Source: Branchinecta lynchi (taxonomy: Eukaryota; Arthropoda; Branchiopoda; Anostraca; Branchinectidae). From it: 64,000 nucleotides of DNA. The notes under the pieces were generated by a model that saw only the letters and a list, made by a program, of their open reading frames with translations, did no database searches and was not told the DNA's origin. The stretch spans positions 19,865,464 through 19,929,463 of the forward strand of contig JAKZAP010000007.1 in the NCBI GenBank assembly GCA_023053575.1. The letters are read 5' to 3'. The position numbers and the translations under genes were made by a program. Positions 29,101 through 34,887 of the stretch are shown here, piece after piece. Numbering within the stretch: the stretch's first letter is position 1; every line of letters starts with the position of its first letter.

Positions 29101-31431
29101 CATGGAGCCTATAAGCAAATTCAGACAGTTTGTAGAGTGTTTATGGGTGATTTTGTATTATTCCTATTTGCAACTTTAAGGAGAGAAGGTTCAATTAAGT
29201 ATAATGTGATAAAAGTAGGGTCAACTTACCAGTCATGCTCTTGCTAAACTCCTTGTTGATGATTTCACAAATTGATAGCCATGTATTATTAATGAAAGTC
29301 CTGTTGTGATAGTCAGGGACCTTTTTATCATCTAGTCCAGGTCTCTCATCAACAAGCTTTACTAGTTTTCTTCAAAAACTTCTATTTCTTATGAAAAATC
29401 TGATGCGTACGCGTCGCACGCAACGCAAAAATAGAGCTCAGTTCTATTCTTGCGTTGTGTCAATTTTTTATGCGCAAGCTCCGCGTTGCGTCGTCACAAG
29501 CGCAACGCAAGGTTGCGTGGCTCAGTGTGAAAGGCAAACGCTTCAATGTGAAAGCAGCTTTAGGGTACTTCTAGGACGAAAATTATCAGTTTCTCGATCC
29601 GACCATCTGGGGGAGTGGAGGGCGGGGGAATCTGGAAATTTGAGTAGTGAGTAACTTTTGGAATGCACACTTCATAACCGAATAAAGGACATATCTCAGA
29701 TGTACCATTTGCCGAGTAGTGAGTAACTTTTGGAATGAAAAATTCATAACCGAATAAAGGACATATCTCAGATGTCCCATTTGACCGACCGGATTCGATA
29801 TCTATGGTGAGTTGGGGGGGGGGGGGGGGAGGGGACCGGGAATCTCGAGAAACGGTTAGAACGGATGGATCGGAGTGAAAGTCTCTGAGAAGAACAAGTA
29901 TCTGCTCCAGATAAATGGTTTACACAATTGGATTGGACAAGGACACTGGGGGGTGGAGGGGGGTTTCCCGAAATTCCGGTGATGTCAGTTGTGGGGATTT
30001 TCGTGACGAAACTTAGGAGGCATATCAGAGATTCCATCAAACTGACCCGTAAGAGTGCAGGGAGGGGGAATCTGGAATATTGAGTCATGCGTAACTTTGG
30101 AATGGGTGATAGGATTGGAAATTAATGATTGAACAGATGACATGTCTCGGTTGATCTTTTTCATGTCCGGACCGGATCCGACGACATTTGGGGGGGGGGG
30201 GGGTGACCGGCTTATACTGGAGAGCGAGATGAAGCTTTATGGTAATAACAAACAGAGGCTCTGGATAAACTATTTACAGAACCGGATTGGCTCCGATGAC
30301 TGTGGGGGGGGGGGGGGAGTTTGAGGGCAGGGTGTTCCGGTGATCACGATTTGAGGTACTCCCAGATGTGCTAGGACGATGCAACTTGGTTTGAATATTA
30401 TAAATTTGACAAGATTGGCTTAAAGTTGCCACTTTCGAAATCCGTCTATTCCTTAAAAAAAACATAATCATTTCTGCCTCCAAACTGAGCCCTTACCTAC
30501 TACATACAGTTGCAATTGCCATACGAGCTTACATCTCTTGTTTTCATGTAATGTCAAAAGCAATCTCAAAATGTCAACGGGATACAAGTAATCAGATTTT
30601 GCAAATAGTACTTTTGTAGCTCTTTCAGATCAATCAGTTCTGAAGAGAAATTACTGATTCTAAATAAATTACTTACTATTACTTACTTACTTGATATGTA
30701 AGTCTGTTGTTGTAGCCTTCTTGCAATACATTGTTTTCTCATGCAAAACTTGCTAATCGCAATATATTCTACTGTTGAATCTTCGAAGAATATGATAATC
30801 TGTTGGCTTAGTGTGTATGGACTAGAGAAAATTCAATGAAATGGCCACTATATTAGTCGCGTTCCTTTTCGTCGTGCGTCGTTGTTGGTACCAAAAATGG
30901 CGTTTAAACTTATCATTTTAGTATTTTCTTTTGCACGTTCTATAAACGTCGTTTCACGAACGAAGTTGATACGAAAACGTTAATAGTCAACTAACTTAAT
31001 ATTTACAACAGCAGCTATAATAAAGTACAAAAATGGATTTTACTGTAACAGGCCCACTGTTTTTAAGCTTAGTTTACAAGTTTAATTTGTTTTGCCGAGA
31101 ATCTTGAAAATTCCAGCCTAATTCTAAACCGGAGATCTTGAAACTGACTGTCCGCGGCGGTTCAACCGAACAAAGAAAACCCCTTATTGTCGGCAGCCCA
31201 ACGCTGTTCACAAACGACGTTATAATGAAAATGCTTATACTAAATCGACGGTGGGAACGACGAAAACGAACGCAGCTATTTTGTTGTCAGATCAGATACC
31301 AGAATCTATAACTGCAATTTTTTTTTCATTTTAGGTTGTTGATCCCAACATTTGCAACAGGCATTGTGCTTTTTGACCCATACCCTTATGGAATGTCTGG
31401 CCCCCGCCTTGAGGAACTCCTGCGATTCTGA
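1925..31431 (+). CDS. Zc3h12a-type NYN endoribonuclease gene, seven coding exons
   Basis: The model joins 1925-2113, 7162-7991, 10897-10987, 12193-13292, 16663-16884, 18574-18696 and 31335-31431. Intron phases are 0, 2, 0, 2, 2 and 2, all consistent, giving 2652 nt and 883 residues. Residues 1-720 are disordered-looking, with basic clusters (about 136-143 and 286-299), proline repeats (424-500) and a CxC-x5-C-x2-H group (558-569). Residues ~723-883 form the NYN/PIN-like domain: VIVDGANVG (D728), LYDDR (D809, D810), VSSDFYRD (D828), then FDPYPYGMSGPRLEELL. Known family members (ZC3H12A, N4BP1, KHNYN, C. elegans RDE-8) cleave RNA with such a metal-binding Asp cluster. There is no CCCH finger, so it is more like N4BP1/KHNYN or RDE-8 than Regnase-1. 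Function as an RNA nuclease is inferred. The ATG at 1925 is the first in-frame one; upstream coding exons cannot be excluded. Confidence 0.82.
2157..2815 (+). repeat. Repeat X, inverted partner of 5925-6400
   Basis: This segment matches the reverse complement of 5925-6400 over most of its length. Shared phrases include CTTATTCTGC, TCTAAAATCCCCACCTTTCT, GCGCCCAGCCGCCG and CATTTCTAGTAAGA. It is interrupted at about 2213-2400 by a short retrotransposon end that the other copy lacks. The ends AGCTTAAAGG and CTTTAAAGCT look like short inverted termini, so this may be a non-autonomous DNA element. Confidence 0.6.
2213..2400 (+). mobile_element. LINE 3' end fragment with (TTA)n tail
   Basis: An extra ~190 bp sits inside repeat X compared with its inverted partner at 5925-6400. 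It ends with GGCCCCTGGACTTTTAAATA followed by a run of TTA repeats, the usual form of a severely 5'-truncated non-LTR retrotransposon insertion with a microsatellite tail. No coding sequence remains. Confidence 0.55.
2816..5924. other. Intron 1, mostly unassigned
   Basis: No coding exon, RNA gene or complete element was found. A copy of repeat G lies at about 3715-3915. Around 5400-5560 there are degenerate CTACTGCATGCTACTA-type repeats, and near 5130-5240 a partly self-complementary stretch (AATATCAACCTCG and related phrases). The rest is AT-rich intronic sequence. Confidence 0.4.
3715..3915 (+). repeat. Repeat G, copy 1
   Basis: This ~190-bp dispersed repeat has three copies in the window: here, at 16335-16525 and at 40655-40830. 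Shared phrases include ACACGCC, GTATCAACCAATCAACGCG-like text, CAGCTGTGG(T/C)GACGC and CTCTTCCGCTAGGTA. No terminal repeats or coding frame were recognised, so the class is unknown. Confidence 0.55.
5925..6400 (-). repeat. Repeat Y, inverted partner of 2157-2815
   Basis: The reverse complement of this stretch aligns with repeat X without the internal LINE tail, and so acts as an empty site for that insertion. The pair encloses about 3.1 kb of intron 1. Divergence is considerable (many small indels), so the duplication or the two insertions are old. Confidence 0.6.
6740..7088. mobile_element. hAT-type MITE with 8-bp target duplication
   Basis: The element starts with CAGTGGTTCTCAACTTTTTC and ends with GGTTGGGAACCACTG, the classic terminal inverted repeats of hAT/Charlie-like non-autonomous elements. 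It is flanked by CTCTACTT (6732-6739) and CTCTGCTT (7089-7096), an 8-bp target duplication with one mismatch, as expected for hAT. It is 349 bp long and has no credible coding frame. It ends about 70 bp upstream of coding exon 2. Confidence 0.88.
7162..7991 (+). CDS. NYN RNase gene, coding exon 2
   Basis: The acceptor TTTTATTTTCAG ends at 7161 and the donor GTAAGA starts at 7992. The exon encodes residues 64-340 in phase 0 to 2. It is rich in Pro, Ser, Lys and Arg, with a basic cluster KRGKRKRK (136-143) and a second at about 286-299 that could act as nuclear localisation signals. DSDIEFIDGE (268-277) followed by KRWLDAVRKS (298-307) is a two-part motif repeated in exon 4. No folded domain is recognised. 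Confidence 0.82.
7992..8799. other. Intron 2, first part, unassigned
   Basis: No gene or known repeat was recognised. Around 8240-8600 several stretches rich in CTCGTCTCG-like phrases recur in degenerate form, which hints at an old diverged repeat, but no boundaries could be set. Confidence 0.35.
8800..8990 (+). mobile_element. LINE 3' end fragment with (CATT)n tail
   Basis: The stretch ends in TTTTTTTTAATAAACCC followed by five CATT units at about 8967-8986, then unrelated sequence. This is typical of a 5'-truncated non-LTR retrotransposon. The upstream boundary is uncertain because no coding part remains. Confidence 0.5.
9222..10593 (+). repeat. Family A repeat, apparently full-length copy
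   Basis: The copy begins with the hairpin-forming ATGGCACTTG...CAAGTGCCAT at 9226-9260 followed by ATACCGATC, and ends at CAAGTGCCATGTCAGC...TAGCTCTTGTT (10563-10592). In between are degenerate ~120-bp sub-repeats with G tracts (9859-9876 and 10389-10401) and the recurring phrases GTGAAACT and GATCCGGCCAC. It has no coding capacity. The 5' GGCACTTG and 3' CAAGTGCC are inverted copies of each other. A hairpin near the 3' end plus internal tandem repeats recalls Helentron/DINE-type non-autonomous elements, but that assignment is inference. Confidence 0.65.
10897..10987 (+). CDS. NYN RNase gene, coding exon 3
   Basis: This is a short exon of 91 nt with acceptor TTTCTTTCTCTAG and donor GTAAGT, phase 2 to 0. 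It encodes residues 340-370, which are acidic (MPVPEPEDESMIEILQEAP). It is accepted because both splice sites are strong and the phases fit exons 2 and 4 exactly. DESMIEIL is a further acidic-hydrophobic stretch similar to those in exons 1, 2 and 4. Confidence 0.78.
11060..11760. repeat. Family F repeat, inverted pair with decayed hammerhead motifs
   Basis: The minus-strand motif at about 11129-11176 reads CTGAAGA, a stem with CTTGCCAAAAAGG-type loop, then TAAATACA in place of GAAATATC, so the core is broken. A plus-strand partner at 11506-11550 has CTGAACA...CCGAATTATCGCTG. Sequence between them includes CAGCTGACGTATCCG, the family hallmark. Part of it (11430-11480) is a third decayed motif. 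Confidence 0.55.
12193..13292 (+). CDS. NYN RNase gene, coding exon 4
   Basis: The exon has acceptor CTCCTTTTCCAG and donor GTAAGT, phase 0 to 2, and encodes residues 371-737. It opens with a Ser/Thr/Pro-rich stretch, then three tandem ~30-residue units (424-500) built on PLPEFIPL...PP...TRPEVAPP. A CECESNHQCAIH group (558-569) could bind metal. DDPDIVTIDDD (607-617) and LQWVEAVRRSK (646-656) repeat the exon 2 motif pair. The exon closes with RPVIVDGANVGYRY, the first beta strand and first catalytic Asp (D728) of the NYN domain. Confidence 0.88.
13350..13432 (+). other. tRNA-like remnant, possible SINE head
   Basis: TAGCCAAGTGGTCGCC at about 13357 resembles a tRNA A box, and TTCGAACC at about 13418 resembles a B box at a plausible distance. 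A convincing cloverleaf cannot be drawn by eye, so this is taken as a tRNA pseudogene or a tRNA-derived SINE head, not a working gene. Confidence 0.3.
13590..13770. repeat. Family F repeat, inverted pair
   Basis: On the minus strand, 13613-13662 carries CTGTCGA, a stem-loop and GAAATATCGCTG, so one core base is changed. On the plus strand, 13700-13755 ends in CCGAAATATCGCTG but has lost the CTGANGA box. The two halves face each other about 50-100 bp apart. Confidence 0.55.
13785..13903. mobile_element. Palindromic MITE, copy 1
   Basis: This ~118-bp stretch starts with GCAGTATTTGCTGCTGGGG and ends with CCCTGTAGCAAATACTGC, inverted termini of about 30 bp that extend inward through TTAATCTTGTCT / AGATAAGATTAA. 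A second copy in opposite orientation is at 15736-15852. No transposase is present, and the superfamily is not assigned. Confidence 0.7.
13904..15189. other. Intron 4, unassigned part
   Basis: No exon or known element was recognised. It contains short A and T runs (14281-14293, 14730-14747) and a direct repeat of GTCGGGATCGGAGCCG-type text at about 14384-14450. Confidence 0.35.
15190..15500. repeat. Family F repeat, inverted pair
   Basis: A minus-strand motif at 15240-15286 and a plus-strand motif at 15372-15412 flank an inner inverted repeat (GATCAAACTGGAAAATTAAC and its near complement at about 15335-15370). Cores are changed (CTGAACA, CCAAAATATA). It is followed by AGCTGACGTATCCG and CAGTCAGCTTGGA, the conserved tail of the family. 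Confidence 0.6.
15591..15640 (-). ncRNA. Hammerhead-like motif, degraded stems
   Basis: Read on the minus strand there is CTGAAGA (15626-15620), a 21-nt helix II region and GAAATATC (15598-15591). The core boxes are intact with the same spacing as the better copy at 17096-17139. Helix II pairing is imperfect, and the helix I strands (ACC against GCTA) match poorly, so activity is doubtful. Confidence 0.4.
15736..15852. mobile_element. Palindromic MITE, copy 2
   Basis: This is the reverse-oriented relative of 13785-13903, with termini GCAGAATTTACTACTGGGA and TCCCAGTAGCAAATACTGC. The flanks read CAAGAT on the left and CAAGAT on the right (overlapping the terminal C), a possible 5-6-bp target duplication. 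Confidence 0.68.
15853..16334. other. Intron 4, hairpin stretch
   Basis: AACTCCGTATGGAGTAGAATT at about 15980 and AATTCTACTCCATTCGCGGAGTT at about 16038 are near complements and could fold into a long stem. The flanks GATAAACTCTCAC and GAGAGTTTATC extend the symmetry. It is probably another fold-back repeat; no second copy was found. Confidence 0.4.
16335..16525 (+). repeat. Repeat G, copy 2
   Basis: This copy aligns with 3715-3915 from ATACTCTGTATGGCTAAGTC through CAGCAGCTGTGACACCACTT to CCGCTAGATACC. It lies about 140 bp upstream of coding exon 5. Confidence 0.5.
16663..16884 (+). CDS. NYN RNase gene, coding exon 5
   Basis: The acceptor CTTTCTCTCTAG ends at 16662 and the donor GTGAGG starts at 16885. 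The exon is in phase 2 to 2 and encodes residues 737-811, the middle of the NYN domain. The phrase FRGVQLVFKYFASRGHEVFVV matches the family helix-strand pattern of a residue run followed by a hydrophobic strand. The exon ends in NNVVLYDDR, giving the paired catalytic aspartates D809 and D810. Codon phase joins cleanly to exons 4 and 6. Confidence 0.9.
17096..17139 (+). ncRNA. Hammerhead ribozyme motif, Penelope-type minimal form
   Basis: In order: helix I strand CAGC (17096-17099), core CTGACGA (17100-17106), helix II GGACCC/GGGCC with a ten-base loop and one bulged A (17107-17127), then GAA and AUAU-C (17128-17135), then helix I strand GCTG (17136-17139), complementary to CAGC. This fits the type I hammerhead rule CUGANGA...GAAA...UH, with cleavage expected after C17135. 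Helix III is reduced to a self-complementary AUAU, the short form known from Penelope-like elements and retrozymes, which act best as dimers. No Penelope reverse transcriptase was found nearby. Activity is inferred. Confidence 0.68.
17143..17180 (+). repeat. Family F tail after the hammerhead
   Basis: GAAGAATCATAGCTGACGTATCCG continues the repeat downstream of the ribozyme motif and matches the tails of other family F copies (11300, 15430, 27135). It then breaks off into unrelated sequence. Confidence 0.55.
17588..17720 (+). repeat. Family A repeat, 5' fragment
   Basis: TTTTTTTATGGCACTTG, ATACCGATCACTTTTCCGTC and GCGAGTTAGGGTACTTCCA match the first ~130 bp of family A, but the second arm of the starting hairpin is lost and the copy stops early. 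Confidence 0.6.
18004..18308. mobile_element. MITE with GAGCGTGTTCCA termini
   Basis: The termini GAGCGTGTTCCATCCT and AGGTGGAACACGCTC are near-perfect inverted repeats. They enclose ~305 bp with internal TAGTTACTACGC and GTTAGTTACTATT repeats. ACA occurs on both sides, a possible 3-bp target duplication. There is no coding content. It sits between exons 5 and 6. Confidence 0.7.
18574..18696 (+). CDS. NYN RNase gene, coding exon 6
   Basis: This exon has acceptor ATTTCTTACAG and donor GTAAGC, phase 2 to 2, and encodes residues 811-852. FVVQLAAEKGGVIVSSDFYRD carries the fourth acidic residue (D828), spaced 18 residues after D810, the same spacing as in ZC3H12A (D226 to D244). It ends in HEWVTAVTRR. 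The next coding exon is 12.6 kb away. Confidence 0.9.
18769..20290 (+). repeat. Family A repeat, long copy
   Basis: The copy starts with TTTTATGGCACTTGCAGCCT...CTCAAGTGCCATGTACCGATC and runs through several ~130-bp sub-repeats with G tracts (18972-18980, 19149-19162, 19525-19532, 19661-19669). It ends near CCAGCTCTTGTT at 20279-20290. The distal part (19850-20290) diverges from the 9222 copy and contains its own repeat (see 20047-20440), so more than one insertion may be fused here. Confidence 0.6.
20047..20440 (+). repeat. Direct repeat of ~105 bp, 284 bp apart
   Basis: TTTCTAGCGCCTTTAAAG(T/C)GCGCTTC(T/G)TTACAG...TTTTAACCAA(A/G)CGATACATTCTCG occurs at 20047-20155 and again at 20331-20435. 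The first copy lies inside the family A region and the second directly before the TA MITE. Confidence 0.7.
20444..20857. mobile_element. TA-flanked MITE (Tc1/mariner-like), copy 1
   Basis: The inverted ends are GTCGTTTTTGCTGATACCATGG at the left and CCATGGTATCTGCGAAAACGCAAC at the right, bounded by TA on both sides. Internal copies of TTTTTGCAGTTATCGTGGTATC appear in both orientations. A second copy at 34798-38339 shares the same ends and contains a pogo insertion. It has no coding capacity. Confidence 0.75.
21035..21708 (+). pseudogene. LINE 1 AP endonuclease, frameshifted
   Basis: The first part (21050-21436) has VVFLEEHLLT with the metal-binding Glu, then GRPSGGLATFV. Around 21400-21440 the frame changes, and the second part (to 21708) has LAGDLNCNL, GGTTSNLDHVIVSDP and DDDHLIL, the Asp/Asn and Ser-Asp-His motifs of the APE family. 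All catalytic motifs are visible but no single frame spans them. In the intact family this enzyme nicks target DNA for target-primed reverse transcription. Confidence 0.8.
21771..23690 (+). pseudogene. LINE 1 linker and reverse transcriptase, frameshifted
   Basis: The frame 21771-22340 carries the post-endonuclease linker (for example RIWIACGRPTSG), shared with LINE 4. The main frame 22325-23449 shows KKKNPDRDGISHEHLK, SYRPITVSCILSK, QYGFRKRIGCSHAHK, IDIAGAFDNVNH and YLAYADDVLLISRS, the usual RT motifs with the catalytic YADD. The usual RQGxxLSP box reads PQCRVLSPQIF, so a conserved Gly is changed. The C-terminal part continues in another frame to about 23690. Confidence 0.85.
23813..26219. 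other. Intron 6, mostly unassigned
   Basis: No exon or complete element was recognised. A LINE 3' end remnant lies at about 24236-24290 (GACGGGTCGTAAATAAAAC). Around 24690-24960 there are related phrases GGAGGTCCAGTCGATCCG, TTTTTTGCGATCG and GGAGTCCTCGCCAGGAACGG, repeated within a few hundred bases. The rest is AT-rich. Confidence 0.4.
26220..26850. repeat. Family F repeat cluster
   Basis: It contains a minus-strand hammerhead-like motif (26245-26288), a plus-strand decayed partner (26630-26662), and a third in minus orientation (about 26735-26752). It ends with the family tail ACTCAACTGACACAACTG...CAAATATGATTCGCAGTCAG. Another tail fragment is at 27128-27170 (AATTCAGCTGACGTATTCG). Confidence 0.6.
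26245..26288 (-). ncRNA. Hammerhead-like motif with changed cleavage-site base
   Basis: On the minus strand: helix I GAGC, core CTGAAGA, helix II GGACCC/GGGCC with loop TTGCAAAGAA, then GAAATATG and helix I GCTC, perfectly complementary to GAGC. Everything matches the copy at 17096-17139 except that position 17 is G instead of C. Hammerheads need A, C or U there, so it is predicted not to cleave. Confidence 0.6.
27707..29559 (-). mobile_element. PIF/Harbinger-like element carrying only a MADF-type gene
   Basis: The termini TGCGGCTTTCACACTGAG and (reverse complement) AGCTGCTTTCACATTGAAG are inverted repeats, flanked by TTA on both sides (27704-27706 and 29560-29562). TTA is the TWA target typical of PIF/Harbinger. 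Subterminal stretches at both ends are rich in GCGTTGCGT phrases. The only gene visible is a MADF/Myb-like protein on the minus strand, the usual accessory partner of Harbinger transposases. No DDE transposase frame is present, so the element would depend on another copy. Confidence 0.75.
28141..29390 (-). pseudogene. MADF-domain protein of the Harbinger-like element, one intron, frameshifted
   Basis: Exon 1 (about 29380-29236) encodes KLVDERPGLDDKKVPDYHNR and NNTWLSICEIINKEFSKSMT, a MADF/Myb-SANT pattern, followed by donor GTAAGT. The acceptor TTTTTTTTGCAG precedes exon 2 at about 28740 (VKEVRDKFKSPRDPF), completing the domain. The frame then runs to about 28530, where a shift of frame is needed to reach an acidic segment and the final 28401-28141 part. 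The C terminus (DLQLALMLSKHM) is vaguely like a BESS motif. In related elements this protein binds DNA and helps transposase import. No ATG in a good position was seen, so it is treated as broken. Confidence 0.65.
30544..31334. other. Intron 6, distal part
   Basis: No repeat or gene was recognised. The stretch ends in a T-rich tract and acceptor TTTTTTCATTTTAG (31334) before the last coding exon. Confidence 0.5.
31335..31431 (+). CDS. NYN RNase gene, last coding exon
   Basis: The phase 2 acceptor joins exon 6 to give residues 852-883 and a TGA at 31429-31431. LLIPTFATGIVLFDPYPYGMSGPRLEELL matches the C-terminal end of the Zc3h12a-type NYN domain, where family members have an F-x-P-x-DPLGR-x-GP-x-L pattern. 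Here DPYPYGMSGPRLEELL replaces it. The protein stops right after the domain, so no CCCH zinc finger or C-terminal extension is encoded. It was found by its phase, splice site and domain pattern because it is too short for ORF length filters. Confidence 0.85.
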
Positions 31432-34400
31432 ATTCTTAATTTGGCTGTTCATTGGTAAGCAGCTCAAATAGCAAGTCAGTGGCTTTCTAAGTTTTTAGTT
31501 GTGGTCTTAAGGCCAGCCATCTAGAAGAAATTAGTGATGTTTCTGGGATCCTAAAACGTTATTGATTGGATAGTTATGTGTTAGTAAGGTTTGTTTGGAG
31601 AGTTCTTGATGCTGGGGTGGGATATGTTGTCTAAAATTCCTGTGAGCCGAAGTTAATTGAACAGCCGAATCGCTTTTTATTTTTTGACGCGTAAATGAGG
31701 GTTCAGATTAAGGAGTGATTTAATGTTTTTTAAAAGCTGCTGACACTATCGATTTAGAGGTAAAAAAAAGAAGATGTGCTTGATCCTTCCAGTATTCTCT
31801 CGTCTTACAAGAAATGCCCCCGGAACAAGTGAAATTTAATAAGATCGAGCCTTGAAGCTTGAGATACATGCTGAATCTAATTCTGTCCTTGGTTTTCTCA
31901 GGGGATTAGTCCTTTGACCATAATAGGCAACAAAATCCGCGTCAAATCTTTTGAAAATTTTCAACTGGTTATAAATAATGGATAAATAACATGCTGACGG
32001 GGTTAGGCGCATTAGATTTACGAAATCCAGTAAAGGTTTTTCCACTGGGATACATAAACCTTTTCTGTTTAAACTTGATTGGTGGGTTGATTTATTTCTG
32101 GTTCTAGCATTGGTGGAAATAGATCGTCGATGCATTCACCGTTGAGTGTTTTCACTCACAAGTGTAGATATTAACAGATACACTACTTCTTAACAAAGGA
32201 TTAAAAAAATATTTCAAACCCTTCGTGAGTTAAGTGCTAACAATCTGACGGGACAAGGTTTACGAAATAATGGGTATCCCGTCACTAACGTTTTGGGATC
32301 CAAAAAATGTTGTCAGAAATTGGCAGCATCGAAATTCTAGGAAGCAAGCTGTAACGATTTTTTTTTGGCAAAAAGTGTTGATGGCTGTGGTTTTGTAGAT
32401 AAATCATTTGGTACACCTGTACGAGGAGACATCCCGAGCACGGGCGCAATTACAATTTATTTTAGGTGGAGATTCGACACTGCACTTGGCACTGCTGTTT
32501 GATCAAAACCTTGACGTAATTCGGTCGTTCAGCGTCCGCTTTATCCAAACCTTCCATCTCTTATGGATCATCATTTTTAAGGCATGAAATATTCAGTACA
32601 TGTTCCTCCGAAGAATAGAATACAAAATATAATAGAGTCGGAAGTGAATGTATATGCAGTTTTGTTGGTTTGTATGACATATATTCAAACAATGTTGACA
32701 ACGGATATGCGTCAGCTACGATTTTTCATCAGCGATATTTCATTTTCTCTTATGGATTACGTCACGAAATAAAGTAAGGAGTTGGTTTTTAACCAGAACC
32801 AGCATAGTTTGAGGCACTGTGAGTCCCACAATTTAAAGAAAAAAGAATGTAGGGAGAGTAGGCTGTTTAACCAATAATAACAACAAAGAACTGAATACAA
32901 ATCAATAATGCAAACCAACGACACCTCGCGAGTGTGTACAGTTTATGAAACAGACAACAGCCGACGTGAAGATGGCACCGCACAAGATCCCTTTGAGTAC
33001 CGACGTATGGCGGGTCACGAACAAGGCCTCTCGATACCTTCTTTTTAACCTGGAATTCTTTAAGTCGGAACTTATTTCCACTCTAAAAAACATCTACAAA
33101 ATAGGGAATTGGTTTTTCCAAAGTTATTATGACGTTCAAAGCCTAACTGTACATCTTCATTGTAGAAAACAATCCTGGTTTAAATCCTTAGATACTTTTA
33201 AAGGGTGGTTACGTAAGATAGCTGGACAATGACATCCGTCATTTAAGTCGGAAAAACAATAGACATAAATTCAAACAGTGTATCAGACATATATGTCAGC
33301 TCCTATTCAGTCATCTTGGGCTCATGGAGTTTTTAACAGGCATTAAGCCAACCCACTTGGCGTATCGCCAACGAACTAGGTCGCATCACAAAGATGTCTG
33401 TAAAAATATGCTGAACATACATGGCAATTTTTTTTTAAAGCACAATGGACAGCTATTATGCTTTATTTTTTGTAAAATCCTTTGCAAATAAATATTTATA
33501 ATGTCCCATAGATCCCGCTTCAACAATACGCCATTTTCTTGTTATCGCTTGCCGTTACCTCCGCGGCACCGGGGCGATTTACTTTTTCGAGCTCGTACTA
33601 ACCCACCGCGGAAATTTCAAAAGCTCTGGGCAACGAGTGTAGAAAAGCAAAATAAATTGATTGATTGCCATGTCTTGCAAATCGATCAGGTGTTGTAGCT
33701 TGCTGGACTACTCAAGTGTGTCTGATGAAATCCCAACCTTCAGTGTGCCAAATATGGTTTTTCATCATGGAACAGTGTTGAGGCATTCACATCTTGGCAC
33801 CTTTATTACAGGGTTGGAGGAGACTTGTGTGTTTATTAACCTCGCTGGTCTCTCTCAACCTTGTGGTTACGGTCCAAGTTTCAGCAGAGCTTACCTACCT
33901 TGGGTGACCTTGGGTAGTCATTTGGATTATTTTTGGTGAGTCTTCGATTGAAAAACCTCTCAGTTATTCTCTTGCATCCTCTGAAGTCGTTGTAAATTTT
34001 TGTATTGTAAGTTATTTTCCCACTTAAATCTTGAAAGTTTTATTTACGTACAGGAGGGGTATCATACCTCGAACTTGTACAACCTCGAAACTGGCCTAAA
34101 ATGTTTGAAAGGAAAATTTCTGTCCTATCAACGTCCTAAATGTGAAGAAGGAAGTCCTGGATGACCTAGAACCTGTTTTGGATTGCACAGAAGTTTCCTT
34201 GTAAGATTTGTAGGCCAAGTTCGAGGTTTATATAAGTTCAAGGTTGGATACCCGTCGTGCAATTTTTTGTTCGCTGTTAGAATCAAATCTTTTGAAAAAA
34301 CAAGTAAAAAATTCTGTCCCATGTAAAATACTTGCAGAAACCAAAATGATTATGGTAGGCTACACCTGTCTGGTAAGATTGATCTAGGGTGTTCCATTGT

Positions 34401-34795
34401 TGAAATCAACAGGATCTTTTATTTTCATCGGATGTTTTGTTCGCACGGATTTGACTGTACAGTGCAGTCTGTTGTGCTTCAATACCGATCACTTGTACTC
34501 ATTACCAGTGTTTTGACAACTTTCTTGCATGGTTGGAAGTAGATTGACTCACTCAAGTTTGAAGCAGCAATGTTCAGCCAGCCTTACCTGAACATTTGTC
34601 AGACCTGACGCACCTAGTACATATCAGAGGCAAGTCACTGTGACCAGCAATCCTCTACGAATACAATCATAAAGTTTACCCCTCTATCAGTAAGCATATT
34701 ATAGGTTTCTAATTGTTTGAAATTTTTGCAGTCTATTGTTTGAAATATTGCAGTCTAGGACCATCCAAGGGAAATGGTACTCGCAATGGTAAGAT
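31432..34795. other. 3' flank of the NYN gene, unassigned
   Basis: This region probably contains the 3' untranslated region, but no single polyadenylation signal is clearly best. CGTTTTGGGATCC at about 32289-32302 and GTTTCTGGGATCCTAAAACG at about 31540-31559 are isolated copies of the family H starting palindrome. A family F tail remnant is at 32705-32740. At about 33485-33668 a LINE-like end closes in AAATTGATTGATTG. Parts of 33840-33900 and 34480-34640 resemble 38930-39120, an old diverged duplication. Confidence 0.4.
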
Positions 34796-34887
34796 TAGTT
34801 GCGTTTTTGCAGATACCATGGTCCCTGTTACCATGGTAACTGGATTTACAATTAGTCGTTTTTGCAGTTATCGTGGTATCTGATATA

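Larger units (their letters stand above)
27612..30543 (+). repeat. Family A repeat split by a Harbinger-like insertion
   Basis: The 5' end (27614-27706: GATGGAACTTGCAGCTTCTG...CAAGTGCCATATATCGATC) stops at GAGTTA and resumes at 29560 with TTAGGGTACTTCTAGG. It continues with sub-repeats and G tracts (29815-29829, 30190-30203, 30303-30317) to CAATTGCCATACGAGC...CTCTTGTT near 30543. Other family A copies read GAGTTAGGGTAC without interruption, so they give the empty site. Confidence 0.8.

Noticed and set aside
32584..33232. Possible downstream exons of the NYN gene
   Set aside because: The domain is complete and ends with a stop at 31431; frames here lack splice signals and recognisable domains, and part matches family F.
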